NCBI GenBank assembly: GCA_964437145.1 | Contig: CAYTFW010000006.1 | Location: 11,013 to 75,012, forward strand | DNA length: 64,000 bases | Source: JAFAZJ01 sp964437145 | GTDB lineage: Bacteria > Pseudomonadota > Alphaproteobacteria > Reyranellales > Reyranellaceae | Direction of reading: 5' to 3' | Shown here: positions 1 through 10,835 of the stretch, piece by piece | How the letters are laid out: every line of letters begins with the position of its first letter | Numbering within the stretch: position 1 is the stretch's first letter | Translations under genes and position numbers: made by a program | Notes under the pieces: model-generated | Databases searched by the model: none | What the model saw: the letters and a program-made list of their open reading frames with translations, nothing else | What the model was told of the DNA's origin: nothing

Positions 1-561
1 CAGGAGCTGACCGGCCAGCAATTCCCACGCATCTGGGCCGGCTTTGGCATCATCATCGGCCTGCCGCTGCTCGTCTGGCTGCTCGGCGGCGCGCCGACGA
101 AGCTCAGCGTGCCGGCGCTCTCGGGCTTCAACTTCGCCGGCGGCTCGGTGCTGCAGCCGGAGTTCATCGCCCTGCTGGTCGGCCTGGTGCTCTACACCTC
201 GGCCTTCATCGCCGAGATCGTGCGCTCGGGTATCCTCGCCATCCATCGCGGCCAGACCGAGGCGGCGCTGGCGACCGGGCAAACGCGCGGCCAGGTCATG
301 CGACTGGTGCTGCTGCCGCAGGCGATGCGCGTGATCGTGCCGCCGATGACCAGCCAGTACCTCAACATCACCAAGAACAGCTCGCTGGCGATCGCCATCG
401 GCTATCCCGACCTGGTCGCTTCGGTGAACGTCACCATCAACCAGACCGGCCAGGCGATCGAGGGCATCCTGTTCATCATGGCCGCGTACCTCAGTGTCAG
501 CCTGTCGATCTCGCTGTTCATGAACTGGTACAATAAAAAAATCGCTCTGGTGGAGCGCTAG
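1..561 (+). CDS. aapQ: Amino-acid ABC transporter permease, C-terminal part (AapQ-like)
   Basis: The window opens inside this gene, so only the last 186 residues are present. They form the C-terminal half of a polar-amino-acid (HisM/AapQ-type) inner-membrane permease. The conserved EAA loop that contacts the ATPase is visible as EAALATGQTRGQVMRLVLLPQA, here interrupted in quotation only by length limits: it begins at about base 259 and ends near 324. Hydrophobic segments flank it. It ends 3 bases before the next permease gene and precedes the ATPase, the order aapQ-aapM-aapP seen in rhizobial general L-amino-acid transporters. The periplasmic binding protein aapJ would lie upstream of the window. 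Gene identity rests on this context as well as sequence. Confidence 0.85.
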   Translation, partial: QELTGQQFPRIWAGFGIIIGLPLLVWLLGGAPTKLSVPALSGFNFAGGSVLQPEFIALLVGLVLYTSAFIAEIVRSGILAIHRGQTEAALATGQTRGQVMRLVLLPQAMRVIVPPMTSQYLNITKNSSLAIAIGYPDLVASVNVTINQTGQAIEGILFIMAAYLSVSLSISLFMNWYNKKIALVER

Positions 562-564
562 ACC

Positions 565-1677
565 ATGGCCGACATCGCCCAGAGCGCACCCGCCCGCGTC
601 TACCGCCCGCCGCCGTCCGAGGCGCCGGGCGCCATCGGCTGGATGCGGCGCAACCTGTTCAACAGCGTCGTCAATTCGATCATCACCGTCGTGCTGGTTG
701 TGTTGATCGGGCTGGGGCTGTGGAACTTCCTCGACTGGGCGCTGTTCAAGTCGGTCGTCAACGCCAAGAACGGGCCGGAATGCGCCAAGATCAGCCCCGA
801 CGGCGCCTGCTGGGCCTTCGTGGTCGAGAAATACCGCCTGATCTTCTTCGGCACCTATCCCTTCGCCGAGCACTGGCGGCCGTTATTCGCCTGCATCTCC
901 TGCGTCGCCATGCTGATCCTGAGCTGCGACCGGCGGTTCTGGAACTGGTGGCTGGCGGTGATCTGGATCGTCGGCACCGCGGTGACGCTGACGCTGATGT
1001 TCGGCGGCGTTCTGGGCCTCAGCTACGTCGAGACCGCGAAATGGGGTGGCCTGCCGGTGACCCTGATCCTGGCCTCCTACGGCCTGGCGCTGGCCTTCCC
1101 GCTGGGCATCCTGGCGGCGCTGGGCCGGCGCTCGAAGCTGCCGCTGATCAAGGGCCTGTGCGTCGGCTATATCGAGCTGATCCGCGGCGTGCCGCTGATC
1201 TCGCTGCTGATCATGGCCTCGGTGATGTTGCCGTTGTTTCTGCCCACGGGCATGACCATCGACAAGTTCCTGCGCGCGCTGGTGGCGGTGACCCTGTTCG
1301 CCGGCGCCTATATCGCCGAGATCATCCGCGGCGGCCTGCAGTCGATCCCCAAGGGCCAGTACGAGGCCGCCGACGCGATGGGCCTGAACTACGCCCAGAA
1401 GACGCTGTTCATCATCCTGCCGCAGGCGCTGCAGGTGGTGATCCCGCCGCTGGTCAACACCTTCATCGGCTTCTTCAAGGACACGTCGCTGGTGCTGATC
1501 ATCGGCATCTTCGACCTCTTGAACGCCGGCGAGCAGGCGATCGTCGATCGCAACTGGTCGGGCTTCGCCAACGAGATCCACGTCTTCCTGGCGGTCATCT
1601 ATTTCATCATGTGTTACTCGATGTCGCGCTACAGCAAGTATCTCGAGCGCGAGATGAACAAGAGCGTGCGGCGCTAA
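565..1677 (+). CDS. aapM: Amino-acid ABC transporter permease (AapM-like)
   Basis: A 370-residue inner-membrane permease of the polar-amino-acid family, the second channel subunit of a general L-amino-acid importer. It has a short cytoplasmic N-terminus, a first membrane span near residues 32-56, a soluble stretch with two cysteines (about 70-85), and then a cluster of spans. The EAA loop (EAADAMGLNYAQKTLFIILP) lies at about residues 271-290. The length matches the enlarged AapM type (about 380 aa) rather than the 220-aa HisM type. The start lies 3 bases after the preceding stop, so the genes are probably translationally coupled. Confidence 0.88.
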   Translation: MADIAQSAPARVYRPPPSEAPGAIGWMRRNLFNSVVNSIITVVLVVLIGLGLWNFLDWALFKSVVNAKNGPECAKISPDGACWAFVVEKYRLIFFGTYPFAEHWRPLFACISCVAMLILSCDRRFWNWWLAVIWIVGTAVTLTLMFGGVLGLSYVETAKWGGLPVTLILASYGLALAFPLGILAALGRRSKLPLIKGLCVGYIELIRGVPLISLLIMASVMLPLFLPTGMTIDKFLRALVAVTLFAGAYIAEIIRGGLQSIPKGQYEAADAMGLNYAQKTLFIILPQALQVVIPPLVNTFIGFFKDTSLVLIIGIFDLLNAGEQAIVDRNWSGFANEIHVFLAVIYFIMCYSMSRYSKYLEREMNKSVRR

Positions 1678-1699
1678 GGCCGCGGGGACGGAGTTCACG

Positions 1700-2467
<768 letters not shown>

Positions 2468-2473
2468 CGCATG

Positions 2474-2540
2474 CTGTCATCCCGAGCGTAGCGAGGGATC
2501 CAGGCCTCATCGAGATTCCTCGCTACGCTCGGAATGACAG
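2474..2540. repeat. REP-like palindromic repeat, copy 1
   Basis: A 67-base imperfect palindrome starting CTGTCATCCCGAGCGTAGCG and ending in its near reverse complement (ATGACAG). The arms are about 27 bases with two mismatches, separated by a 13-base loop. It sits between the ends of two convergent genes. Further copies of the same arms lie near 30.5, 42.2, 43.1, 44.5, 61.3 and 63.9 kb. Confidence 0.9.
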
Positions 2541-2547
2541 AAAAGAA

Positions 2548-2571
2548 AAGCGCGCCCCGCGGGGCGCGCTT
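2548..2571 (-). terminator. Intrinsic terminator hairpin for the FAH-family gene
   Basis: A perfect 24-base palindrome (arms AAGCGCGCCCCG and complement). On the minus strand it is followed by a T-rich tract (TTTTCTTTTC), so it suits the minus-strand gene ending at 2598. It may also stop transcription from the aap side. Confidence 0.8.
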
Positions 2572-2597
2572 GGCGTTTCAGGAGACGACGGGCGCTG

Positions 2598-3467
2598 CTA
2601 CTTGCCGGCCTTGATCGGGTTGCGCAGCACGCCGATCTTCTCGATCTCGACCTCGCAGACGTCACCCGGCTTCATCCACACCGGCGGCGTGCGGCCGGCG
2701 CCGACGCCGGAGGGCGTGCCTGTGATGATGATATCGCCCGGCTCGAGCGTCATGACCTTGGACAGCTCCGACACCAGCGTGACCGTGTCGAAGATCATGT
2801 CCTCGGTGTTGCTGTCCTGCATGACCTCGCCGTTGAGCCGGCACATGATGCGCAGCGGCGCGCCGCCCTTGGGCAGCTCGTCCGAGGTGACGATGTCGGG
2901 GCCGAAGCCGCCGGAGCCGTCGAAGTTCTTGCCGAGCGTGAACTGGCCGCCCGACTTGCGCTGCCAGTCGCGCACCGAGCCGTCGTTGAACACGCTATAG
3001 CCGGCCACCGCCGTGAGCGCCTTCTCCTTGGGGATGTTGCGCGTGCGCTTGCCGATGATCACCGCCAGCTCGGCCTCCCAGTCGTACTGCTCGGAATGCG
3101 TGGTCGAGAGCATCGGCGCGTTGTGCGCCGCCAGCGTGTTGTTGAAGCGGCAGAAGACAATCGGGTAGGCCGGGATCGGGTTGTTGGTCTCCTCGGCGTG
3201 CTTGCGGTAGTTCAGGCCGATGCACAGGATCTTGCCGGGGTTGGGGATCGGCGGCAGGTACTTGGCCTGCTTCTCCTTGACCACGGCGCCGGCCTTGGGC
3301 TTGGCGCAGGCCTTCTTGACCGCGTCCTGCACGGCCTTGCCGCCGGCCAGGATCTCGACGACGGATTTCGGCCCTCTGGGCATCTGCTTGCTGAGATCGA
3401 TGATTCCCGCGTCGGTCTTGACGCCGACGACGGCCTTGCCGTCGCGCTGGATGGTGCAAAGGCGCAT
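2598..3467 (-). CDS. Fumarylacetoacetate hydrolase-family protein
   Basis: A 289-residue FAH-fold enzyme, a cytosolic metal-dependent hydrolase/decarboxylase family acting on acyl-pyruvates and related catechol-degradation intermediates. The metal-binding E-x-E is visible in WEAELAVIIGK, and the second conserved block GYSVFNDGSVRDWQ follows. The C-terminal ITGTPSGVGAGRTPP loop is typical. The ATG at 3467 is chosen because GGGGAGA lies 8 bases upstream and the product then matches family length; an upstream in-frame extension reads as non-coding arginine-rich sequence. A second family member lies at 59332-60177. The true substrate cannot be inferred here. Confidence 0.85.
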   Translation of the reverse strand: MRLCTIQRDGKAVVGVKTDAGIIDLSKQMPRGPKSVVEILAGGKAVQDAVKKACAKPKAGAVVKEKQAKYLPPIPNPGKILCIGLNYRKHAEETNNPIPAYPIVFCRFNNTLAAHNAPMLSTTHSEQYDWEAELAVIIGKRTRNIPKEKALTAVAGYSVFNDGSVRDWQRKSGGQFTLGKNFDGSGGFGPDIVTSDELPKGGAPLRIMCRLNGEVMQDSNTEDMIFDTVTLVSELSKVMTLEPGDIIITGTPSGVGAGRTPPVWMKPGDVCEVEIEKIGVLRNPIKAGK

Positions 3468-3537
3468 CAGAAAATCTCCCCGTATGGCGGCATCGCCGTC
3501 CGGCCGTACAGTCGGCCAGCCGGCGCGCAGGGTCAAG

Positions 3538-4350
3538 CTAACGACGCGCGTCGAGCAACGCGCGAGCCATTTCGGCGAAGCCCGCGCCCGAACGGGCGCG
3601 CGTGATCCAGCGCGGCAGGTGCGGCATCCTGTCGGCGAAATCCGCCACGTTGGCCACGCCCACGGCGTTGGGGAAGAAGCCGAACATCGGCGAATCGTTG
3701 GGCGAGTCGCCGCTGAATACCCACTCGCTTCGGGCGGCCTCCAGATCGACACCGTACAGCTCGGCCATCATCAGCCGCGTCGTGGTCAGCTTGTCGTAAT
3801 CGCCAAACCAGCCATTGACGTGGATCGAGCTGATCTTGGCCTGCGCGCCGTGGCGCTCGAAGATGCTGACGATCCGGTCGACCTCGGCGCGCGGCAGGGC
3901 CGGCACGTCCTCGCAGAAATCGATGGCCAGGTCGGCCGCCCGGTATGGCTGGTCCGAGGCGATGCCCGCCCCGGGTACCTCGCGCAGCACATCGGCCTTC
4001 ACCGCCTCCAGGCGCCGCCGCCCCTCGGCGCGCGTCGCCTCGTCCTGGACATAGCGGGTACGCAGCCGACCGGCCGACCGATCGAGCCACATCCAGAAGG
4101 CGCCGTTCTCGCCGATCACGGCGTCGACCGGCCAGAACCGGGCGATCAGATCGCACCAGCCCGCCGGCCGGCCGGTCACCGGGATCACCATCAGCCCGGC
4201 CACCTTCAGCCGCTCCAGCGCCGCATAAGCCTCGCCGGTCAGCCGGCTGTCGGTCGAGACGGTCTCGTCGATATCGGTGAAGACACCGCGGACGGCGCGG
4301 CGGTCGGCGGCGGAAAACTCGGCGATCGGCCGTATCGTCAGCTGAAACAC
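3538..4350 (-). CDS. HAD-superfamily (type IIB) phosphatase
   Basis: A 270-residue HAD hydrolase, probably a sugar-phosphate phosphatase of the sucrose-/mannosylglycerate-phosphatase class. Motif I is DIDET (catalytic D26 and D28), motif II is VTGRP, and motif IV is GDSPND near the C-terminus; a large cap lies between motifs II and III as in type IIB enzymes. The GTG at 4350 is preferred: GGAGAG lies 5 bases upstream, and the start overlaps the end of the upstream minus-strand gene by 13 bases, suggesting coupling. Longer versions would run deep into that gene. Substrate unknown. Confidence 0.75.
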   Translation of the reverse strand: MFQLTIRPIAEFSAADRRAVRGVFTDIDETVSTDSRLTGEAYAALERLKVAGLMVIPVTGRPAGWCDLIARFWPVDAVIGENGAFWMWLDRSAGRLRTRYVQDEATRAEGRRRLEAVKADVLREVPGAGIASDQPYRAADLAIDFCEDVPALPRAEVDRIVSIFERHGAQAKISSIHVNGWFGDYDKLTTTRLMMAELYGVDLEAARSEWVFSGDSPNDSPMFGFFPNAVGVANVADFADRMPHLPRWITRARSGAGFAEMARALLDARR

Positions 4351-4820
4351 AGACGCTCTCCAAACCAGGCAGGGTCGACATGGGAGGGGAACTCGACGCT
4401 GCCCTTGCTGAAAATCGAGTGCCATCGTGGAAACCAGAAATACACCGTTCTCGGCCCCTCTCCGGCGATGAGCTCCGGCCATAGCGGCAAGGCCGCTTCG
4501 ATATCGACGGCGATATGCCGCACGACGTCTTCGCGCAGCCGCGCGGCCGGCACCTTCCGCAAGCCATGGGGGAACACGAAGAGCCGGCCATCCTGCTGGC
4601 GGCCCTCGCTGGCGTTCTCGCCGCCGGTATTGACCAGGAACGGAAAGGCCAGCGAGCGCGCGACATAGGCGAAGCCGACCTCTCCGGCGGGCTCCCAGCT
4701 GCCTTCCGTCGTCCAGTGGATGAGGACGCCGCGCGCATCATCCACAGCGCAGTCCTGCAGCCGCTGAGGCGCGCCCGGGTCGTAGCGATCCCGCAATGGG
4801 CGGCGGTCGAGCCTGATCAT
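4338..4820 (-). CDS. Hypothetical protein (160 aa), coupled to HAD phosphatase
   Basis: I do not recognise this 160-residue protein. It is soluble-looking, without signal peptide or membrane span, and rich in aromatic residues towards the C-terminus (YFWFPRWHSIF). It ends inside the start region of the HAD phosphatase gene (13-base overlap on the same strand), so the two are probably one transcription unit and may share a pathway. Codon use resembles its neighbours. The ATG at 4820 is the only good start. Confidence 0.6.
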   Translation of the reverse strand: MIRLDRRPLRDRYDPGAPQRLQDCAVDDARGVLIHWTTEGSWEPAGEVGFAYVARSLAFPFLVNTGGENASEGRQQDGRLFVFPHGLRKVPAARLREDVVRHIAVDIEAALPLWPELIAGEGPRTVYFWFPRWHSIFSKGSVEFPSHVDPAWFGERLCFS

Positions 4821-4896
4821 CGAGCATCCACAGTTACCATGGCGGTCGTATAGGCAAGGGGGTAAAAGACCTCGAAAAAAAGCGCCCGAGGCCTCG

Positions 4897-6218
<1,322 letters not shown>

Positions 6219-6222
<4 letters not shown>

Positions 6223-6662
6223 GAAGGTATCCTTCCGGCGTCGTCCGCAGCGCCCAAACGCGCTCGCAAATCCCGTGCGTTGAGAATCATCGTCGTCTTC
6301 CACGCCGCCGCAGGGAAATGGGCGAGGTTGCCCGTGACGAGATAGTGCGCGTTCGCCGCGTCGGCGCACGCCACGAAGTCGTTGTCGGAAGCGTCAAGCA
6401 CGCAGAAGTCGATGCCGGGTGTCGGCTCGACGCGGTGTGACGCCGCAAACAGATCCTCCAGGAACTTTTGAACGAGACCAGGAGGGAACCTGAACTTTGG
6501 TCTCGTCAAGACGTCCGCATACTCCGCCACAATGGCATCGGTCACAAAGAGCGCCGCCGGTGGCCGCAACGCATAACGCAGCGCCCATGCCTCATTACCG
6601 TTCGGCTTCAGCGCGGCGGAAACGATAACGTTCGTGTCTAGAACGAGTCTTGTTTCACTCAC
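6219..6662 (-). CDS. PIN-domain toxin (putative toxin component, PIN family)
   Basis: A 147-residue PIN-domain ribonuclease-like protein of the 'putative toxin-antitoxin system toxin component' type. Acidic metal ligands are visible: D9 in LVLDTNV, E47 in VAEYADVL, D95 and D101 in DNDFVACAD. TGN near residue 110 occupies the fourth position. It starts 4 bases inside the preceding small gene (ATGA overlap), the classic antitoxin-toxin coupling, and its 3' end overlaps purB by 4 bases in convergent orientation. The RNA target is unknown. Confidence 0.82.
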
Positions 6663-6850
6663 GAACGGCTTTGCTTCCGCACACGTCTCGCCGCCGCGAT
6701 TTCCCGCCGGATCTCTTCCTCGGTAATCTTGTCGGCGCCGGTAGCGGCCGCGATCCTTTGCATGGCGCGCAAGGATTCAAGCGCCTTCGCGCTCTTTGTG
6801 CGCGACGGGGCGGCGACGGGCTTACGCGACGGTGGCGAGGCGGCCGGCAT
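6659..6850 (-). CDS. Small putative antitoxin upstream of PIN toxin
   Basis: A 63-residue basic protein with a low-complexity Ser/Pro/Lys N-terminus and a predicted helical C-terminal half (ITEEEIRREIAAARRVRK). I do not recognise a DNA-binding fold, but size, position and 4-base overlap with the PIN gene make it the likely antitoxin. The ATG at 6850 is chosen because GGAGAC lies 6 bases upstream; an in-frame extension 17 codons longer lacks this. Confidence 0.65.
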   Translation of the reverse strand: MPAASPPSRKPVAAPSRTKSAKALESLRAMQRIAAATGADKITEEEIRREIAAARRVRKQSRS

Positions 6851-6897
6851 TTGAAGTCTCCAATTCGCAACAAACATAATCACGCCCGGCTTCTTGT

Positions 6898-8655
6898 TCA
6901 ATGTCCCGCGAGCCCCAACGCCTGTCGCCGTAGACCGGTAGCCATCGCGTCAACGCTGCGCCCGTCGGCGCTCAGCACCACGCCATAGACGTCGTTGGCG
7001 GCCTTGGGGCTGACGACTTCGTCGCGCACGTCGCGCAGCACGCGCTCGGGATCGCGCTCCAGCGGGCTGCCCCAGCCGCCACCGCCGGGTGACAGCGCGC
7101 GCTCGGTCAGTGGCTGCGCGATGCGGCGCACGGCGTACTTCGGCGCGGCCATCACCGTGCCGTCGGCGAGCGTCAGCTCCATCTTGCCCGGCGCCCCCGT
7201 GCCACCGCCCTGGATGCCGAAGCCGGTCTGGTAGTTCAGCCCCTCGCCGCGGAACGAGTACTCCGCCGGCTCGAGCACCTCGACCTCATATTGGATGCCG
7301 GTGCCGCCGCGATACTTGCCGGCGCCGGCGGCATCGGTGCGGAACTCGTGCTTGGTGATCCGCAGCGGATAGCTGCGCTCGTAGCCCTCGACGTTGGGAA
7401 TGGTCAGGCCGCCGAGCGCGATCAGGTGGCCGATCTGGTTGAAGCCGTCGCGGCCGTCGACCGCGCCGCCGCCGGCCATCGAATGCCAGTGATAGGCGAC
7501 GTAGGGGCGGTCAGTGCCGATGCGCCCGGCGCTGCCGTTGTGGATGCTCTTGCCCCAGCCGGCGCAGGCGCGCTCGGGCGAGGCCTTGCCCAGCGCGTTC
7601 CAGATCGCGTGCACGATCTCGTGCGCGATGAACACGGTGTTCATTGTCATGGCCGCCGGCGGCCGCGCGTTCACGATCGTGCCCTCGGGCGCGATGATCT
7701 TCACGCAGCGGAATGTGCCCTCGTTGCGCGGCAGCGCGGGATCGAAAAACGAAGCCAGCGCCATGTAGACCGCAGACCAGGTATTGGCGACCGAGCTGTT
7801 CTTGAAGCCCCTGATCTGCGGATCGGTGCCAGTGAAGTCGACGGTGAGCCCGTCGTCGCGCAGGTCGAGCGCGACACGAATCCACACATCGCGCGTCTCG
7901 AAGCAATCGTTGTCGGTGCGCTCCTCGCCGCGCCACACGCCCCGGGGCAGGCTGGCCAGCGCGTTGCGGAAGCTGCGATCGGCATGCGCCAGCACGCCCT
8001 CGATCAGCACCAGGCCGCGCCGCAGCCCGTATTCCTCGAGTAGCGCGCGCAGCCGTTCGGCGCCGATCTGCGTCGAGCCCATCATCGCGCGCACGTCGCC
8101 GTCCAGCAGCTCCGGCGTGCGGCAGTTGAGCTTCAGCAGCGCCCAGAGGTCCTCGCGCAACACGCCGCGCTCGACCAGCTTCAGCACCGGCAGCCGGATG
8201 CCCTCGTGATAGATCTCGGTGGCCTCCGAATTGTAGGTGCCGGCCGCGCCGCCGCCGATATCGGATTGATGCGCGCGGTTGCAGGCGAAGGCCGCAAGCG
8301 TGCCCTCGACGAAGACCGGCCGCGCGATCACCCAGTCCGGCAGGTGGTTGCCGCCGGCCTCGTAGGGATCGTTGAGCAGGAAGACGTCCTCGGGCTCGAT
8401 GCGCCCGCCGAAGGTCTTGAGCACGGCTCGCACCGCGAAGCCGCCGCCGCCGGTGTGGATCGGGATACCATCGGCCTGGCTGATCAGGGTACCGTGCGCA
8501 TCGGCGAGGAAGCACGAGAAGTCGTGGCTCTGGTTGAAGATCGGGCTGCGCGCGGTGCGCGTCATCACCCAGCCCATCTGGCGGCTGATGTGATCGAGCC
8601 GGTTCTGCACCAGCGCCAACGCGATGGGATCGAGCGTGGTCGGATCGACGGTCAT
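6898..8655 (-). CDS. hyuB: Hydantoinase B / 5-oxoprolinase beta-type subunit
   Basis: A 585-residue HyuB-family subunit of ATP-dependent N-methylhydantoinase/5-oxoprolinase/acetone-carboxylase-type enzymes, which open lactam rings or activate carbonyls. The N-terminus (VQNRLDHISRQMGWVMTRTA) and the NDPYEAGGNHLPD block near residue 95 are typical, as is the glycine-rich C-terminus with the SPGGGGWGSPLERDPE loop. The ATG at 8655 lies 2 bases after the stop of the partner gene; an upstream extension would overlap that gene by 180 bases and is not family-like. Substrate unknown. Confidence 0.85.
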   Translation of the reverse strand: MTVDPTTLDPIALALVQNRLDHISRQMGWVMTRTARSPIFNQSHDFSCFLADAHGTLISQADGIPIHTGGGGFAVRAVLKTFGGRIEPEDVFLLNDPYEAGGNHLPDWVIARPVFVEGTLAAFACNRAHQSDIGGGAAGTYNSEATEIYHEGIRLPVLKLVERGVLREDLWALLKLNCRTPELLDGDVRAMMGSTQIGAERLRALLEEYGLRRGLVLIEGVLAHADRSFRNALASLPRGVWRGEERTDNDCFETRDVWIRVALDLRDDGLTVDFTGTDPQIRGFKNSSVANTWSAVYMALASFFDPALPRNEGTFRCVKIIAPEGTIVNARPPAAMTMNTVFIAHEIVHAIWNALGKASPERACAGWGKSIHNGSAGRIGTDRPYVAYHWHSMAGGGAVDGRDGFNQIGHLIALGGLTIPNVEGYERSYPLRITKHEFRTDAAGAGKYRGGTGIQYEVEVLEPAEYSFRGEGLNYQTGFGIQGGGTGAPGKMELTLADGTVMAAPKYAVRRIAQPLTERALSPGGGGWGSPLERDPERVLRDVRDEVVSPKAANDVYGVVLSADGRSVDAMATGLRRQALGLAGH

Positions 8656-8657
8656 GG

Positions 8658-10757
8658 CTACTCCAGCGCGATGTCGAAATTGCCCGATGCGTCGACACGG
8701 AGCGTGTCGCGCGGGCCGGCGAAGACGGTGGTGGTGGCCTCCTCGACGATGAGCGGACCCTGCAGCACGTGGCCTGACCGCAGATCGGCGCCAGCGTAGA
8801 CCTTGGCGTCGGCCCAGCCTTCCGTCTCGCCGATCCACACGCGGCGCATAGCGATGGGTTTCACCTCGCCTGTCGCCGCCGACGGCCCCTGCGGATCGAC
8901 CGCGCCGACCTGGCCGATGCCGGCGACGCGCAGCGCGCCGACGCCGATACGGCCGCCGGGCTGGATATGGCCGAACAGCCGCTGGTGCTGCGCCTCGAAG
9001 TCCTGGCGCACGGCGGCGGCATCGAAGCCCGCTTCAGGCAGATCGACCTGCAACGAGGATTGCTGGCCGGGATAGCGCAAGTCGAGCGCGCGCACGACCC
9101 GCAGGCGATCGTTGCCGAAGCCTTCCGCGTGCAGGGTGCGCCGCGCCTCGGTTTCCATCACGGCGAAGGCGGTGGCGAGCGCGGCGGGATCGAGCGAGTC
9201 GATGTCGCCGTCATAGACGCGCAGCCAGTCCTGGCGCGCATCCGTATGCAACATGCCCAGCGCGCAGAAGGCGCCGGCGACCCGCGGCACATACACGCGC
9301 TTGCAACCCAACGCGCGACCGACTGACACACCGTGCATTGGGCCCGCGCCGCCTGCCGCGACCAGAGTCAGGCGACGCGGGTCGACGCCGCGCTCGATCG
9401 AGATGCGCTCGACGGCGTGCAGCAGGTTCTGCTCGACCAGGCGGATCACGCCTGACGCGGCCTGCTCGACCGACAGACCGAGCTTCTGGCCGATAGCCCG
9501 CTCCAGCGCCTTCACGGCCAGCGACGCATCGAGTGTCACCGCGCCGCCCGCGATCGGGCCGGGACGCAGGCGGCCTAACGCCAGCAGCGCGTCGGTGACG
9601 GTGGGCTCGGTGTTGCCGAAGCCATAGCAGGCCGGACCGGGGCGCGCGCCGGCGCCCTTGGGGCCGACGAACAGCATGCCCGCGGCATCCACGCCGGCGA
9701 TGGTGCCGCCGCCGGCGCCGACAGTATGGATTTCTATGGCCGGCGTGGAGAGATGATAGCCACCGACCATCAGGTGATCGGCCGCCGCGACACGTCCCTC
9801 GGCCATCAGCATCACGTCGCAGGACGTGCCGCCGATCTCCATCGACAGCAGATCATCGGTGCCGGCGGCGCGCGCGAACATCGCCAGCGCGCCGACGCCG
9901 GCGGCCGGGCCCGAGAGCGCGAGGTTCACCGGCCGCGTCGCCGCCTGCGCCACCGAGGCGACACCGCCATTGCTCTGCACCAGCAGCAGGCCGCGCGGCA
10001 GGCCCTCGGACCGCAGCTTCTCGTCGAGGGCGCGCAGGTAGGGCGCCACGCGCGGCGCGACATAGGCGTCGACCACCGTGGTCGAACCGCGCTCATACTC
10101 GCCGACCACGGGCATGATCTCGCTCGACACCGACACCGCCCAGGCGTTGTCGGCCTCGCGCACGCGGCGCGCGGCGGCGGCCTCGTGCGCGCCGTTGGCG
10201 TAGCTGTTGATCAGGCAGATCGCCACCGACTCGACACCTTCGGTGCGGAACATGGCGATGGCGGCGTCGACGTCCTCGATCCTGAGCGGCGCCAGCTCGC
10301 CGCCGTCGGCGGCGATGCGGCCACGCACCGGGCGACGCAGGTAGCGCGGCACCAGGACCGGCGGAAACGGCGTGCGGTGATCCCACATGTTCTCGCGCAA
10401 ACCGCGACGGATCTCGACCGAATCGCGCAGACCCTCGGTGGTCAGCATGCCGACCCGCGCGCCCTTGCCTTCGAGAATGGTATTGGTTGCTATGGTCGAG
10501 CCGTGCACGAACATGGCGCAGCCCCGCAGCAGGTCGCGTACCGCCATGCCCTGCTTGCGCGCCACATCGATCACCGCGTCGAGCACGCCCTTGCTGGGAT
10601 CGGCCGGCACCGAGGGCACCTTGCCGATCACCATGCGACCGGCCGCATCCTGCAGCACCAGGTCGGTAAAGGTGCCGCCGACATCGACTCCGATGCGCCA
10701 CGGGGCGGCCAGTGCCCCGTTTCTATGGTTTGCTATGGTTTCCGCCGAATCCGCCAT
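8658..10757 (-). CDS. hyuA: Hydantoinase A / 5-oxoprolinase alpha-type subunit
   Basis: A 699-residue HyuA-family ATPase-fold subunit, partner of the adjacent hyuB. The phosphate-binding motif GVDVGGTFTDLVL is at about residues 23-35. The central hydantoinase block with EIGGTSCDV and the region GAGGGTIAGVD follow. The lengths of both subunits (699 and 585) match the separate HyuA/HyuB arrangement rather than the fused eukaryotic 5-oxoprolinase. The two genes form a two-gene operon with the small toxin module directly downstream. Confidence 0.87.
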   Translation of the reverse strand: MADSAETIANHRNGALAAPWRIGVDVGGTFTDLVLQDAAGRMVIGKVPSVPADPSKGVLDAVIDVARKQGMAVRDLLRGCAMFVHGSTIATNTILEGKGARVGMLTTEGLRDSVEIRRGLRENMWDHRTPFPPVLVPRYLRRPVRGRIAADGGELAPLRIEDVDAAIAMFRTEGVESVAICLINSYANGAHEAAAARRVREADNAWAVSVSSEIMPVVGEYERGSTTVVDAYVAPRVAPYLRALDEKLRSEGLPRGLLLVQSNGGVASVAQAATRPVNLALSGPAAGVGALAMFARAAGTDDLLSMEIGGTSCDVMLMAEGRVAAADHLMVGGYHLSTPAIEIHTVGAGGGTIAGVDAAGMLFVGPKGAGARPGPACYGFGNTEPTVTDALLALGRLRPGPIAGGAVTLDASLAVKALERAIGQKLGLSVEQAASGVIRLVEQNLLHAVERISIERGVDPRRLTLVAAGGAGPMHGVSVGRALGCKRVYVPRVAGAFCALGMLHTDARQDWLRVYDGDIDSLDPAALATAFAVMETEARRTLHAEGFGNDRLRVVRALDLRYPGQQSSLQVDLPEAGFDAAAVRQDFEAQHQRLFGHIQPGGRIGVGALRVAGIGQVGAVDPQGPSAATGEVKPIAMRRVWIGETEGWADAKVYAGADLRSGHVLQGPLIVEEATTTVFAGPRDTLRVDASGNFDIALE

Positions 10758-10835
10758 GTCCTATCCGCGCCGAACTGCGTCCGACGCATCATGGCAGGAT
10801 GGCACCGGGGGTCAATTTTCCGCAGCTACGAGCGG